A DNA stretch of 64,000 bases from Brevibacillus laterosporus. Lineage in GTDB: Bacteria > Bacillota > Bacilli > Brevibacillales > Brevibacillaceae. A model generated the notes under the pieces. It was not told the origin of the DNA. It saw only the letters and a program-made list of their open reading frames with translations, and ran no database searches. This document shows positions 54,925 to 64,000 of the stretch, piece after piece. Position 1 is the first letter of the stretch; each line of letters starts with the position of its first letter. The translations under genes were made by a program, and so were the position numbers. The DNA lies in assembly GCF_030489605.1 (NCBI RefSeq), contig NZ_JAUKFY010000010.1:112206-176205 (forward strand), written 5' to 3'.

Positions 54925-56064
54925 ATGCATTTTGATCTTACATCAGAACAGCAGATGTTGCAGAAAATGATTCGGGAATTTGCGGATGAAGTAGTCGCAC
55001 CAGGGGCGGAGCAACGCGATAAGGAAAAGCGGTTTCCTATTGAGATTATGAAACAGCTAGGGGAATTGGAATTGATGGGGCTGCCGTTTCCTGAAGAGTT
55101 TGGTGGAGCGGGGGCGGATACGATTAGCTTTGCTATTGTCACGGAGGAGCTTAGTCGGGCTTGTGCTTCTACAGGCATTACGTACTCAGCTCATATTTCC
55201 TTAGGCGGAGCTCCCTTGCATTTATTTGGAACACAGCAACAAAAAGAAGCCTATTTAACAAAAATCTGTAGCGGGGAGAGTATCGGCGCATTTGGACTAA
55301 CAGAACCGCAGGCAGGCTCTGATGCAGGGGGCACCAAAACCCAGGCAGTATTAAAGAATGGACAATATGTTATTAACGGTTCTAAATGCTTTATCACAAA
55401 TGCTTCCTATGCTAAATTTCTTGCTTTAACTGCTGTGACCGATAAAACGAAGGGTACAAAAGGAATTACAGCTCTTCTAGTCCCAACAGATGCCCCGGGA
55501 TTTAAGATAGTCGATCGCTATGAAAAACTAGGATTAAACGCTTCGAATACTACAGAGTTAGTCTTAGAGGATGTTGTAGTTCCCCAAGAGGCAATTTTAG
55601 GCAAAGAGGGAGAGGGCTTCAAACAATTTTTAATCACATTGGATGGTGGTCGCATTGGTATTGGTGCCATGTCAGTCGGAATAGCTCAGGCAGCTTTTAA
55701 TCGCGCCTTACAGTACGCCAAAGAAAGGAAAGCTTTTGGTTCTAGCTTATCGCATTTCCAAATGATTCAGCAGAAACTGGCGGATATGGCTACCCAGATC
55801 GAATTAGCTCGTACTTTGGTTTACAAAGCAGCGTGGCTTAAAGATCAAGGACGCAAATTCACCAAAGAGGCGGCGATGGCTAAGCTGTATGCTTCAGAGA
55901 TCGCAATGTCTGCGACTCATCAGGCTATTCAGATTCACGGAGGATATGGCTATATGAAGGATTATCAGGTGGAACGTTATTTCCGAGATGCACGTCTATT
56001 AGAAATCGGTGAAGGTACTTCAGAAATTCTGCGAATGGTAATTGCACGCGAAATCAGTAAATAA
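54925..56064 (+). CDS. Acyl-CoA dehydrogenase
   Basis: A 379-residue FAD enzyme. The N-terminal helical domain (LTSEQQMLQKMIREFADE), the FAD-contact segment FGLTEPQAGSDAGGTKTQA (about residues 123-141), the beta domain, and the C-terminal domain with IQIHGGYGYMKDYQVERYFRDAR and the catalytic glutamate in IGEGTSEI. It oxidises acyl-CoA to enoyl-CoA; chain length is not evident, short-chain (butyryl/isovaleryl) types have this length. Monocistronic, with its own promoter region and terminator. Confidence 0.92.
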   Translation: MHFDLTSEQQMLQKMIREFADEVVAPGAEQRDKEKRFPIEIMKQLGELELMGLPFPEEFGGAGADTISFAIVTEELSRACASTGITYSAHISLGGAPLHLFGTQQQKEAYLTKICSGESIGAFGLTEPQAGSDAGGTKTQAVLKNGQYVINGSKCFITNASYAKFLALTAVTDKTKGTKGITALLVPTDAPGFKIVDRYEKLGLNASNTTELVLEDVVVPQEAILGKEGEGFKQFLITLDGGRIGIGAMSVGIAQAAFNRALQYAKERKAFGSSLSHFQMIQQKLADMATQIELARTLVYKAAWLKDQGRKFTKEAAMAKLYASEIAMSATHQAIQIHGGYGYMKDYQVERYFRDARLLEIGEGTSEILRMVIAREISK

Positions 56065-56076
56065 GACCTATAACGA

Positions 56077-56108
56077 TCTCTCCAGCTTTTAAGATGGAGG
56101 GATTTTTT
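56077..56108 (+). terminator. Terminator of the acyl-CoA dehydrogenase gene
   Basis: TCTCTCCA (56077-56084) pairs with TGGAGGGA (56095-56102, one G-T), followed by six Ts. Confidence 0.75.
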
Positions 56109-56315
56109 GTTATGGGAAATCTAGGTGCAAAAACAGCAATCTGGGAATAGTATTCTTGTGTCATACTAGTCTTTTTAAAGGTTATTTGTTAATATCTGGT
56201 TACGTATTTGTTTTTCCTGATATCAGGCTAAAAATTACCATATTACTCATCCAGTTTCTTCATGTGTTTTTTTGGCAAGATGAGGTAAAATGGATGAACT
56301 GGAGGTAATAGGAAC

Positions 56316-57056
56316 ATGACATTAACTATTTCTAAACGATTACAAACAATTGCAGCATATTGCCCCAAAGATGCGCTTGTTGCTGATATTGGATCGGACC
56401 ATGCCCTGCTGGCTTCCTATTTATTAGTCAACAATCAGGCTCGCTTTGTAATAGCAGGGGAATTAAATGAGGGGCCGTACCAAGCAGCACTTCGTCAAAT
56501 TGCAACGTTAACAGCAAAAGATAGAGCTTCTGTCCGTAAAGGAGATGGATTAGCTGTACTGGCTCCAAACGAGGCAGAGGTCATTTGCATTGCTGGAATG
56601 GGTGGACAATTAATTGCTTCTATTTTGGAAGCCGGTCTTGATAAATTAGGAAAAGTACAGCGTTTGATCCTGCAACCAAATGTTGGAGAAGATATTCTGC
56701 GTAAATGGCTATATGACCATGGTTATCAATTAGTAGCTGAAGATATTCTAGAGGAAGATGGCATTATTTACGAAGTGCTTGTAGCCGAACCGGGCAATCC
56801 AGATAAGCCATATCAATCAGATAAATGGAGTCAAGCAGAGCTAATGGAAATCGGGCCTTTTTTATTGCAGCAACAATCGCCGATTTTGCTCACAAAATGG
56901 AAGTCTGAATTAGAAAAGTGGGAAAAAATTAAAGAGCGCATGATGGCATCCACTCGTGCGGAAACACAGGAAAAACTGTCGGAAATTGAGGATAAAATTA
57001 TTTGGATTAAAGGAGTTTTGACATGCTTGCAAACGGACAAACCATCATACAATTAG
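56316..57056 (+). CDS. trmK: tRNA (adenine(22)-N1)-methyltransferase TrmK
   Basis: 246 residues. SAM motif I ADIGSDHALLASYLL near residues 24-38, GELNEGPYQAA, and the catalytic-region AGMGGQLIASIL followed by LILQPN, all diagnostic for TrmK. It methylates A22 of tRNAs with bulky D-loops. The C-terminal coiled coil (about 185-240) is typical. Overlaps nif3 by 34 bases. Confidence 0.95.
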   Translation: MTLTISKRLQTIAAYCPKDALVADIGSDHALLASYLLVNNQARFVIAGELNEGPYQAALRQIATLTAKDRASVRKGDGLAVLAPNEAEVICIAGMGGQLIASILEAGLDKLGKVQRLILQPNVGEDILRKWLYDHGYQLVAEDILEEDGIIYEVLVAEPGNPDKPYQSDKWSQAELMEIGPFLLQQQSPILLTKWKSELEKWEKIKERMMASTRAETQEKLSEIEDKIIWIKGVLTCLQTDKPSYN

Positions 57057-58138
57057 TGGAGAGACTAGCACCAAAATCTCTAGCGATGGAATGGGATAAG
57101 ATCGGATTGCAGGTCGGGACACTGCAAAAGCCTGTACAGAAAGTAATGACAGCGTTGGATGTAAATGAAGAGGTGGTTGATGAAGCGATTCAAAAAGGGG
57201 TTTCGCTTATAATAGCTCACCATCCTGTGATATTTCGCCCTTTAAAGCATTTGCGCACTGATTTGCCGGCTGGCCGCTTATTAGCGAAGTTGCTTGCTCA
57301 CGATATCGCTGTCTATAGCATGCATACGAATCTGGATGTGGCAAACGGAGGCTTGAATGATTGGCTTGCAGAAGAACTGGAATTACAGCAAACCGAAATT
57401 CTGGATGTAACTTATCAGGATGAGCTGAAAAAGCTAGTAACTTTTGTACCAAAATCACATCATGAACAAGTGTTTCAGGCTATGGCGAATGCCGGTGCTG
57501 GTCATATTGGACAATACAGTCACTGTAGCTTCCAGATTGAGGGAACAGGAACGTTTCTACCACTTGAAGGGACGACACCTTTCATTGGGGAACAAGGAAA
57601 AGTGGAGCATGTAGAAGAGGTTCGAATTGAAACGGTTATAAAAAGCAGTCAACAAGCTTCTGTGATTAAGGCTATGAAAGCAGCGCACCCGTACGATGAG
57701 GTAGCTTATGATATCTATCCTCTTGACCTGCCACCATGTACGCTTGGGCTTGGGAGAATTGGCAAACTGGCAGAACCGATGACACTGGAGGAGTATGCCC
57801 AATTTGTCAAAAGTAAGCTTGGTTTAGAAGGAGTTCGTGTAGTCGGTCCTAAGGATCGCATCGTGAAAAAGGCGGCAGTTCTGGGAGGAAGCGGCGGTTC
57901 TTATTTGTTAAAAGCTGCTTTTCGTGGTGCAGATGTAATGGTAACTGGCGATGTCGGCTATCATGAAGCGCAGGACGCTTTCGTGGAAGGACTATCGATA
58001 ATTGATGCTGGTCATAACATCGAAAAGATCATGAAGCCAAGATTAGCTAGTTTTTTACAAGAAAAGCTGCAGGAACAGAAATATAAAACCGAAGTAATTG
58101 CCTCAGAGATTCATACAGATCCGTTTCAATACCTCTAA
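57023..58138 (+). CDS. Nif3-like dinuclear metal center protein (YqfO type)
   Basis: 371 residues. The N- and C-terminal halves form the Nif3 fold with metal ligands in LIIAHHPVIF (about residues 69-78), MHTNLD, and DAGHNIEK near the end. The middle (about 130-235) is the PII-like insert present in Bacillus YqfO. Exact role unknown; GTP cyclohydrolase-like and metal-dependent functions have been proposed. Translationally coupled to trmK, as in most Firmicutes. Confidence 0.93.
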   Translation: MLANGQTIIQLVERLAPKSLAMEWDKIGLQVGTLQKPVQKVMTALDVNEEVVDEAIQKGVSLIIAHHPVIFRPLKHLRTDLPAGRLLAKLLAHDIAVYSMHTNLDVANGGLNDWLAEELELQQTEILDVTYQDELKKLVTFVPKSHHEQVFQAMANAGAGHIGQYSHCSFQIEGTGTFLPLEGTTPFIGEQGKVEHVEEVRIETVIKSSQQASVIKAMKAAHPYDEVAYDIYPLDLPPCTLGLGRIGKLAEPMTLEEYAQFVKSKLGLEGVRVVGPKDRIVKKAAVLGGSGGSYLLKAAFRGADVMVTGDVGYHEAQDAFVEGLSIIDAGHNIEKIMKPRLASFLQEKLQEQKYKTEVIASEIHTDPFQYL

Positions 58139-58176
58139 GGCAAAAGAGCTACGGCATAACTAAGGGAGTGGGCAAC

Positions 58177-58671
58177 TTGTCCTCGATTCGTGATTTCTAT
58201 GAATGGCACCTATTACTTGGAAAAATAAAGCGAGCCGAGCGTGAATTGGCTGGTGTAAAAGAGCAAGAGAGTGAAAAAATGAAACACATCAGGGCTGTTG
58301 AACGTCAAATAGAAGGCATGCCTACTGACACCCCTGATCAACAAATTGAACGAATGCTAAAGGAGCAAGAGCTCTGGATGCTTAAAAAAGAGTGGGAACG
58401 TAATGGCAATGAGCTGATTGAAAAACGTTTCTCTTTAGAACAATTCCTGCAGCTCTCTCGTTTGGAAGCAGAAGAACGTCAAGCAAAATTAAACCCAGAA
58501 TGGCTAAAAGAATATGACCGACTGCTGGAAACGAAAAAAAATCCAGTGGTTGAAGTAAAAAACAAGTCTTGTATGGGGTGCTTTATGCCATTATCAACAA
58601 GCAACTTTGATAAATGGCGGAGAGGGAAGGGGCTGGTATATTGTGACGAGTGTGAAAGAATTCTTGTGTAG
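58177..58671 (+). CDS. C4-type zinc ribbon domain protein
   Basis: 164 residues. A coiled-coil N-terminal part (about 15-125) is followed by a zinc ribbon with CMGC and CDEC (about residues 133-160). Same architecture as the DUF164/zf-RING_7 family found next to nif3 in many bacteria; a nucleic-acid or ribosome-related role is suspected. TTG at 58177 is well spaced from AAGGGAG; GTG at 58168 is too close. Confidence 0.8.
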   Translation: MSSIRDFYEWHLLLGKIKRAERELAGVKEQESEKMKHIRAVERQIEGMPTDTPDQQIERMLKEQELWMLKKEWERNGNELIEKRFSLEQFLQLSRLEAEERQAKLNPEWLKEYDRLLETKKNPVVEVKNKSCMGCFMPLSTSNFDKWRRGKGLVYCDECERILV

Positions 58672-60703
58672 GAGGAACTGGGGGAAAGTAATTCCTGCTG
58701 CTGTGGCTATTGCGATGGCTACCTGTGCATTTTTAGAACCTGTGCAAGCAGAAGAAATAGAGAATGATCTTTCGGCTCCATTACCTTTCATTGATATTTC
58801 TAATCATCCCGCTAAAGAGGCGATTGTGAAAGCCTATGAGGAAGGTTTGTTTAGCGATTCATCGAAAGCGATTAAGCAATTTTTCCCTGATAAAGCTATG
58901 ACACGGGCAGAGTTCTTTTTATTGACCAGCCGTTTTTTGCAACTAAACCAAAATAAATTGTTTCCCTTGACCTTGTTGGAAGACAACGATGAATTCGGTC
59001 GGGGACAAGGAATGGACGAGCCGTATTTACCCTATAAGGATGTTCACTACATGACGTGGATGTATCCTGGTATCTTGCGAGTGTTTGTGTATCATGATCG
59101 GATTGCAGGAGCTAGGACTCTACATAAGATTTTTCCAGGCGATAAATTTTATCCGAACCAGCCTATTACAAATGCAGAGGCAGCTAAAGTGCTGTCCGTG
59201 CTATCCTTTGCCACGAAGCAATCTGAATGGGAATTAGAATTGCTAAAAAGAGGCTCAAGCACATTGACACGTGGAGAAGCTGCGGTTTTGATTGAAGAGG
59301 TTAGCGCTTCAATTCAATCACAGATGCTCTTGCCTTTAGCTGACGAAACACGTTCTCTGTACCCGCTTGTACCTGTTCAGAAGGAGATGTATCCGTTATT
59401 TGCGACGTATGATTCTCCAACGGAAACGGAGCAGAAATTCATAGATATCGTGGATTCAATCAAAAATTATCTTGAAGAAGAGGGAACCTTTAAGGAGCTG
59501 GAGGAGCTGCCATCTGATTTCTCTAACCAAGTGGGAGTTCATTACTACAAAAGCTGGAACTACTATAAGGAACCCGCAGATAATGCAAAAGAAGCCCTAC
59601 TTGCATTAGACGCTTATCTGGAAAAAATGGAGCATGATCCAAAAATTCTAGGCCTTCTAACTGCGAATATCTATGATATTGGCTTACAAATGCTACGGAC
59701 TAATCAAGATAAAGAATTTGAGGAGTTGCACCAAAAGTTACTTCGTTATGAATCAAAATTGGTTAAGGATTCAGAGGAATGGAAAGTATTTGGTCTTTAT
59801 TTGGCAGCTATTGAAATTCATTTGGATCAATATGGAAATGCAATTAAACGTTATGAGGAAAGACCGGATATCAAGCTGGCTGTACAAAATGGCTTGTACT
59901 ATTTGGTCAAAGAGAATCGGGTTTCTGATGCGGAAAATTTATTAAAACGTGCTAAAGCAGCAGATCAAGATCGTAAGCTTCAAGCTTTGTATGAACAAGC
60001 GGCTCACGAATTAGATCTGTTGTCCTCTACTAGACAAAATCTTTATGCCACTCTTTTAAGTGATGCTTATAAAAAGCTGGACGAAGCTCAAAGGATTATT
60101 GTCAAGACAGAGATGAATTACAGTGGTACGGTGCTTAAAACTACCGAAGAGATGGATGCCCAACGAGGAATCACGCATACAACAGGTATTTACCAAAAAG
60201 CGGATCAAGCCGTTTTAAATAAAATGGAAAGATATACAGATCATCGTAATCAAGTCAAGTACGATTTGGACAATGAAAAGGGGATCTGGACCAAAAAAGA
60301 AACTGGTAGCCAAATTGGGAAAAAGGCGTATCTGCATGAGTACGTGACTGATCTGCCGGTTGTAAGCCGTTTAAACAAGCTTCATGCTAGGTACTTAAAG
60401 CAAAGCTTCGGAGCATACGAGGTTATTACCGAATTTTATGAACCAAATGAACTTCAGCACTATGCTGAAACGCTTGATTTACAGGAGAAAAAGCTTTTAT
60501 ATGCTCCTACGTTTGTCGTGAAGTACTATTTGGATTCTGAAACGAAGCAATTATTACGCCAATCTTGGAAAATTACGGAGGTCTATGATAATGGGGAATA
60601 CCTCAAGCTGGATGGCGATGAAGAATATGAATTCCCCGAGAGCCTGCAGCTGGATATTCCAAAAGAGGTGACAAAAGGAGCTGTTGTTATACATGAAACT
60701 TAG
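58643..60703 (+). CDS. Exported SLH-domain-like protein
   Basis: About 686 residues. A signal sequence (residues 1-35, with VIPAAVAIAMATCAFLEPVQA) is followed by two S-layer-homology-like repeats: FIDISNHPAKEAIVKAYEEG ... TRAEFFLLTSRFLQL (about 50-105) and YKDVHYMTWMYPGI ... ITNAEAAKVLSVL (about 130-200). The remaining 480 residues are largely helical and unrecognised, ending in a beta-rich part. SLH repeats attach proteins to cell-wall polymers. The start overlaps the zinc-ribbon gene by 29 bases and the end overlaps the protease gene, so the three are probably co-translated. Confidence 0.78.
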   Translation: MTSVKEFLCRRNWGKVIPAAVAIAMATCAFLEPVQAEEIENDLSAPLPFIDISNHPAKEAIVKAYEEGLFSDSSKAIKQFFPDKAMTRAEFFLLTSRFLQLNQNKLFPLTLLEDNDEFGRGQGMDEPYLPYKDVHYMTWMYPGILRVFVYHDRIAGARTLHKIFPGDKFYPNQPITNAEAAKVLSVLSFATKQSEWELELLKRGSSTLTRGEAAVLIEEVSASIQSQMLLPLADETRSLYPLVPVQKEMYPLFATYDSPTETEQKFIDIVDSIKNYLEEEGTFKELEELPSDFSNQVGVHYYKSWNYYKEPADNAKEALLALDAYLEKMEHDPKILGLLTANIYDIGLQMLRTNQDKEFEELHQKLLRYESKLVKDSEEWKVFGLYLAAIEIHLDQYGNAIKRYEERPDIKLAVQNGLYYLVKENRVSDAENLLKRAKAADQDRKLQALYEQAAHELDLLSSTRQNLYATLLSDAYKKLDEAQRIIVKTEMNYSGTVLKTTEEMDAQRGITHTTGIYQKADQAVLNKMERYTDHRNQVKYDLDNEKGIWTKKETGSQIGKKAYLHEYVTDLPVVSRLNKLHARYLKQSFGAYEVITEFYEPNELQHYAETLDLQEKKLLYAPTFVVKYYLDSETKQLLRQSWKITEVYDNGEYLKLDGDEEYEFPESLQLDIPKEVTKGAVVIHET

Positions 60704-62252
60704 AAAAACGGGGATTCTGGCTCTTGCGCTCATGCTCTTGTGGCCTGGCTCGGGGGCTATGGCTTCTATGTCACAGTCCTTAAATCAAGCTTCGTCTTTT
60801 GATATCAACAGTACGAGTAACATCCCGCTTCTGGAGCTACAGCAGGTGTATTATATTTTGCAAGAAAACCACCTTGATAAACCAAGTGAAAAAAAACTTG
60901 TGCAAGGAGCCTTGCAAGGTGTTAAACAATATATAAAAGCTGAGAAACATGCTGAAGTTGTCGTGGACGAGAAGGATGATACCGTTACCGAAATGGTGGA
61001 TCGTATAACACAATGGCAAGCCCAGCAAAAGCTGGATTGGTATACTGTAAGCTACTACGGGATTGAAGGAATGCTGGCCCAAGTAAACGATCCTTACACG
61101 ACTTTGTTTACTGAAACACAATTGGATCAGTTCCAGAACAGTGTGAATAATAACTTTGTGGGCTTTGGGATTACGTTTCGCAAAACTGAGAACGGTTTTA
61201 TTGTTCGCAAGGTAGTTGAAAACTCCCCAGCAGCTAAGGCAGGAATTCATTCAGGTGATAAGCTGGAAGCAGTAAATGGCAGTAAAATAACCGTACAGGG
61301 AATAGATGAGTTGATTAGGATCCTGCAAGGTGAAGAGGGGACGAGTGCAACACTTACTTTTTCCAAATCGGGGACCGCAAAAAAGAAGGATTACACTATC
61401 AAGCGCTCACCACTGGTTATACCAGAAGCAACAAGTCAACTTTTCGGTTCCCAATCCACAGCGATAGGGTATATTAAGTTGGATACGTTTGGAAGCGATG
61501 CTGGTGATCAGTTTAAAGAGCAATTAGATAAATTAGAAAATCAAAAGAATTTGACAGGCTTGATCATTGATTTACGTGATAACAGTGGGGGATATCTTAG
61601 TGCAGCGAAGGATATTGCCAGTTTATTTATGGAAAATGGCTTATTGATGTACACAACTAATCGTAATGATGTTGAAGTGGAAACTTGGGTGCGCAATGGC
61701 AGATCAGCTCCCTATCCTGTTACGGTGTTAGTAAACGGACAAACAGCATCAGCCTCAGAAATGCTATCTGGAGCGCTGCAAGATCATAAGATAGCCAAAT
61801 TAATTGGAACCAAGACCTTTGGAAAAGGAGTTGCTCAAACAGTCTTACCTCTCGTTGATGGTGATGCATTAAAAGTGACATTGCAAGAATACAAGACACC
61901 GGCTCATCGTAAAGTCAACAAGATTGGCCTTGAACCTGATATTGTTATTGAAGACGATATTAGTCAAGTGGTGGGAGCGTTATATGAGCTGGGAGAAAAG
62001 CGCATTGAGGTAAGACAAAAAAGTGGTTTCGAGGTAGTGGTAAATGGAGTCAGCTTCTATAGCACTACTCCTTTACTCAAAAAGGTGGGGAATAGCTTAA
62101 ATGTCCGTAGCACCTTTATGCAAAGTATGCTTCGGGAAAAAACGGCTGTTTCATCTGAGTATCGTCCTATAGTCTCAGTTACCAATCCTACTGTTACTTT
62201 TACTTGGAAAAAAGAAAATGATGAATATATTTTTATCAGTGAGCAGAAATAA
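60693..62252 (+). CDS. S41 family C-terminal processing peptidase with PDZ domain
   Basis: 519 residues. Signal sequence (1-26), helical N-terminal region, PDZ domain (about 155-240, GFGITFRKTENGFIVRKVVE), S41 protease domain (about 245-410) with Ser in NGQTASASEMLSGAL and Lys in GTKTFGKGVAQ as the catalytic dyad, and a C-terminal beta domain of about 90 residues not usual for CtpA/CtpB. Exported. ATG at 60693 overlaps the end of the SLH-like gene by 11 bases. The two may act together at the cell wall (inference). Confidence 0.9.
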   Translation: MKLRKTGILALALMLLWPGSGAMASMSQSLNQASSFDINSTSNIPLLELQQVYYILQENHLDKPSEKKLVQGALQGVKQYIKAEKHAEVVVDEKDDTVTEMVDRITQWQAQQKLDWYTVSYYGIEGMLAQVNDPYTTLFTETQLDQFQNSVNNNFVGFGITFRKTENGFIVRKVVENSPAAKAGIHSGDKLEAVNGSKITVQGIDELIRILQGEEGTSATLTFSKSGTAKKKDYTIKRSPLVIPEATSQLFGSQSTAIGYIKLDTFGSDAGDQFKEQLDKLENQKNLTGLIIDLRDNSGGYLSAAKDIASLFMENGLLMYTTNRNDVEVETWVRNGRSAPYPVTVLVNGQTASASEMLSGALQDHKIAKLIGTKTFGKGVAQTVLPLVDGDALKVTLQEYKTPAHRKVNKIGLEPDIVIEDDISQVVGALYELGEKRIEVRQKSGFEVVVNGVSFYSTTPLLKKVGNSLNVRSTFMQSMLREKTAVSSEYRPIVSVTNPTVTFTWKKENDEYIFISEQK

Positions 62253-62259
62253 TAGCTAT

Positions 62260-62293
62260 GCCCGAAACGGTGAAAAGTTTCGGGCGATTTTAT
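62260..62293 (+). terminator. Terminator of the SLH/protease operon
   Basis: GCCCGAAAC (62260-62268) pairs perfectly with GTTTCGGGC (62277-62285) around an 8-base loop, followed by GATTTTATT. Confidence 0.75.
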
Positions 62294-62445
62294 TAATTAA
62301 TTCATACTTGACAGGTCGGAATAGTGTGAATTAAACTTAAACTAACAATCTAGATAGGCTTAGCTGAATAGCAAAGGAAGAAGCGAATTTTCCTTTTTTG
62401 ATAAGCAAGTAAGAGTGGTGAGAGGAAAAAGGAGATGTGTGACAC

Positions 62446-63279
62446 GTGAAGAGACATGTGGAAATCAAATGGCAGGATGAAACATTGGCGGCTACCTTAT
62501 ATGTACCTGAAATCGAAAATCAAGCAGAAACATTTCCTCTGATTGTCATTTGTCATGGTTTTATCGGTTCGCGTATTGGTGTCAATCGATTGTTTGTTGA
62601 AACTGCTACTCAATTGATTAAGGATGGCTATGCAGTGTTATGCTTTGATTATGTGGGGTGTGGAGAAAGTACAGGCGAATATGGCCGTTCAAGTTTTGAT
62701 CAATTAGTTGCCCAAACCAGGCATGTTCTACAAGAAGCAGCACATTTTCCGGAAATTGATCCACAACGAATTTCTTTGCTAGGTCATAGTTTAGGCGGTC
62801 CGGTTGCTTTGTATACAGCTATAAGCGAACCTGATATTCGCAAGCTTATGCTATGGTCTCCAGTTGCTCATCCCTATAAAGATATTGTTCGGATTGTTGG
62901 AGTAGATACCTATCAAAGGGCATGGCAGCATACATCTGTGGATTACATGGGCTATGGATTGACACTGGCATTCTTTGAGTCGCTGCATCCTTATGTCCCT
63001 CTTAAAGAGCTACAGAAATATACGGGAGATGTCTTTATTGCCCATGGCACGGCAGATATTGACATTCCAGTCGAGTATTGCTTTCATTATTATTATGCTT
63101 TTCGTTCACGTCCTACTGGTAAAAGTGACAAGGAGATTATTTTAGAAGCAGATCATACTTTTTCTGACGGTTGCAGACGAACGATGTTAATTGATAGTAC
63201 ACGGGAATGGCTTTCTGGCGAACGATATTATAAACAATCGGGGGGAGATGTTACGCGCATCCTAGGCTATTCCATATAG
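62446..63279 (+). CDS. Alpha/beta hydrolase (acyl esterase or dipeptidyl aminopeptidase-like)
   Basis: 277 residues, cytoplasmic. LIVICHGFIGSRIG near the start forms the oxyanion region; the nucleophile elbow is LLGHSLGGPVALYTA with Ser near residue 117; Asp in HGTADIDIPVEY and His in EADHTFSDG complete the triad. The family hydrolyses short esters or amides; substrate unknown. GTG start at 62446 with AAAGGAG upstream. The last protein gene before the rRNA operon. Confidence 0.85.
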   Translation: MKRHVEIKWQDETLAATLYVPEIENQAETFPLIVICHGFIGSRIGVNRLFVETATQLIKDGYAVLCFDYVGCGESTGEYGRSSFDQLVAQTRHVLQEAAHFPEIDPQRISLLGHSLGGPVALYTAISEPDIRKLMLWSPVAHPYKDIVRIVGVDTYQRAWQHTSVDYMGYGLTLAFFESLHPYVPLKELQKYTGDVFIAHGTADIDIPVEYCFHYYYAFRSRPTGKSDKEIILEADHTFSDGCRRTMLIDSTREWLSGERYYKQSGGDVTRILGYSI

Positions 63280-63817
63280 AGAAGAATTCTTATCGCTGCT
63301 ATGCTTCTGCTTCTGCGGTTTCTCCCTACTTTCACATTCCATTCTACTTATGTTTTTTAGATCGAGGAAAAAGTCCCGTTTTTGAAAAAAGGGGCTTTTC
63401 TTTGTTAGTTTAGAGGGAAAATGTTCGGGTAAACTTTAATGAAAATACTAAGTGATTATTAAAAAGTAAATAAAATTAATGTTAAAATCCTAAATCATAA
63501 AGTGAAGGTTTATGGGCTGATGAGTATCTGGATAGCTTTCTTTTAAGTAGGTAACTTAGAGGAGATTTTTTTATTCTGATTAAACTTATTTCTATTTTAT
63601 ATGAATAGATATTAGTGTTGAAATTGTGGAAAACCTGAAGAGTTATTATGGAAATTAACAGGAACGTTTTTGATTTTATTGGCATATAGATGGGTACAGA
63701 TGCCCTATATCTATAAATAAACAACATTCCAATGCTTGATCCAACTGTGAAGGTATGAGCATTTTCTAGCTTCTACAAGCAGAATTGCTATTTTTTTAGT
63801 TAAATTTAAAAAAGGTA
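63280..63817. other. Intergenic region between the hydrolase gene and the rRNA promoter
   Basis: AT-rich. It holds the terminator at 63369-63404 and no credible gene; a minus-strand open frame at 63482-63727 has no ribosome site and looks like a chance frame in AT-rich DNA. Confidence 0.5.
63369..63404 (+). terminator. Terminator-like hairpin after the hydrolase gene
   Basis: AAAAGTCCC (63369-63377) pairs with GGGGCTTTT (63391-63399, one mismatch), followed by CTTT. Confidence 0.65.
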
Positions 63818-63846
63818 TTGCATTTATTTTTTTTATGTGGTACATT
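63818..63846 (+). promoter_or_regulatory. rRNA operon promoter
   Basis: TTGCAT (63818-63823), 17-base T-rich spacer, TACATT (63841-63846). It lies about 130 bases before the 16S rRNA start, as expected for rrn promoters. Confidence 0.65.
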
Positions 63847-63849
63847 ATT

Positions 63850-63981
63850 AAACGTTGCCGCTACTTGAAAGATAGAACGGCAGGGTTAGAAATTTTGTTC
63901 CTTGAAAACCAGATAGAATCTAACGTACCATAATTAAATTGATGAACCGACAGGTTCGCTGAAGCTTTGATCAAGAACTAC
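63850..63981 (+). other. 16S rRNA leader
   Basis: Transcribed leader of the rrn operon. A TTCCTTGAAAACCAGAT segment near 63899-63915 resembles the conserved CTTGAAAACT-type sequence of Bacillales rrn leaders and spacers; the last part pairs with sequence beyond the gene in the 16S processing stalk (inferred). Confidence 0.5.
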
Positions 63982-64000
63982 TTTAATGGAGAGTTTGATC
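63982..64000 (+). rRNA. 16S ribosomal RNA, first bases only (3' partial)
   Basis: The window ends in GGAGAGTTTGATC, the universally conserved 5' end of 16S rRNA (site of primer 27F). Only about 19 bases are inside the window. Confidence 0.9.

Noticed and set aside
63482..63727. 81-residue minus-strand open frame before the rRNA operon
   Set aside because: Chance frame in AT-rich DNA with no ribosome site.

Overview
The window looks like a chromosomal segment of a spore-forming, low-to-moderate GC Firmicute, most likely Brevibacillus (B. laterosporus-like); the species call is inference from gene order and protein sequence only. Evidence: the order lepA - hemW - hrcA - grpE - dnaK - dnaJ - prmA - rsmE - mtaB, then rpsU - yqeY - nfeD - floA - yqfC - yqfD - phoH - ybeY - dgkA - cdd - era - yqzL - recO - ccpN - ppsR - dnaG - sigA - trmK - nif3, follows the well-known Bacillus subtilis yqe/yqf chromosomal block; two yqf sporulation genes and a Spo0E-like gene are present; TTG and GTG starts behind strong G-rich Shine-Dalgarno sites are common.

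Layout. 1-4.7 kb: the end of a peptide-binding protein, two DppB/DppC permeases and an M24 Xaa-Pro peptidase (peptide uptake and breakdown). 4.8-7.5 kb: a Nudix hydrolase and PbuE-like exporter operon divergent from a TrmB-type regulator, with a 14-bp inverted repeat between them. 7.6-11.6 kb: mntABCD manganese-type ABC importer with a promoter and an MntR-like box. 11.6-18.1 kb: lepA and hemW, separated by a 2.65-kb accessory patch (secreted protein, 50-aa small gene, amber-interrupted spo0E-like gene). 18.2-26.8 kb: CIRCE-controlled heat-shock operon hrcA-grpE-dnaK-dnaJ followed by prmA, rsmE, mtaB and a Nudix gene.

27-37 kb is an accessory stretch inside the conserved block: lrgA/lrgB-like genes, a GNAT acetyltransferase, a Na/Pi cotransporter, an RlmI-like methyltransferase with a large insertion, a dienelactone hydrolase-like protein, ddl, a 14-residue-repeat coiled-coil protein, a small Cys/Ser-rich membrane protein and murF. 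37-53.6 kb: the rpsU to sigA block (translation, membrane microdomains, sporulation, rRNA maturation, lipid recycling, DNA repair, carbon regulation, replication priming). pgpH (normally between phoH and ybeY) and glyQS (normally between recO and ccpN) are absent from their usual places.

53.7-63.3 kb: a membrane protein, an acyl-CoA dehydrogenase, trmK, nif3, a zinc-ribbon protein, then two overlapping exported-protein genes (an SLH-like protein and an S41 PDZ protease) and an alpha/beta hydrolase. The window ends with an rRNA promoter, leader and the first bases of a 16S rRNA gene. I saw no CRISPR array, tRNA gene or insertion sequence. The features least explained by known biology are the accessory patch between lepA and hemW, the 14-residue-repeat protein, the RlmI insertion and the TrmB-side palindrome.
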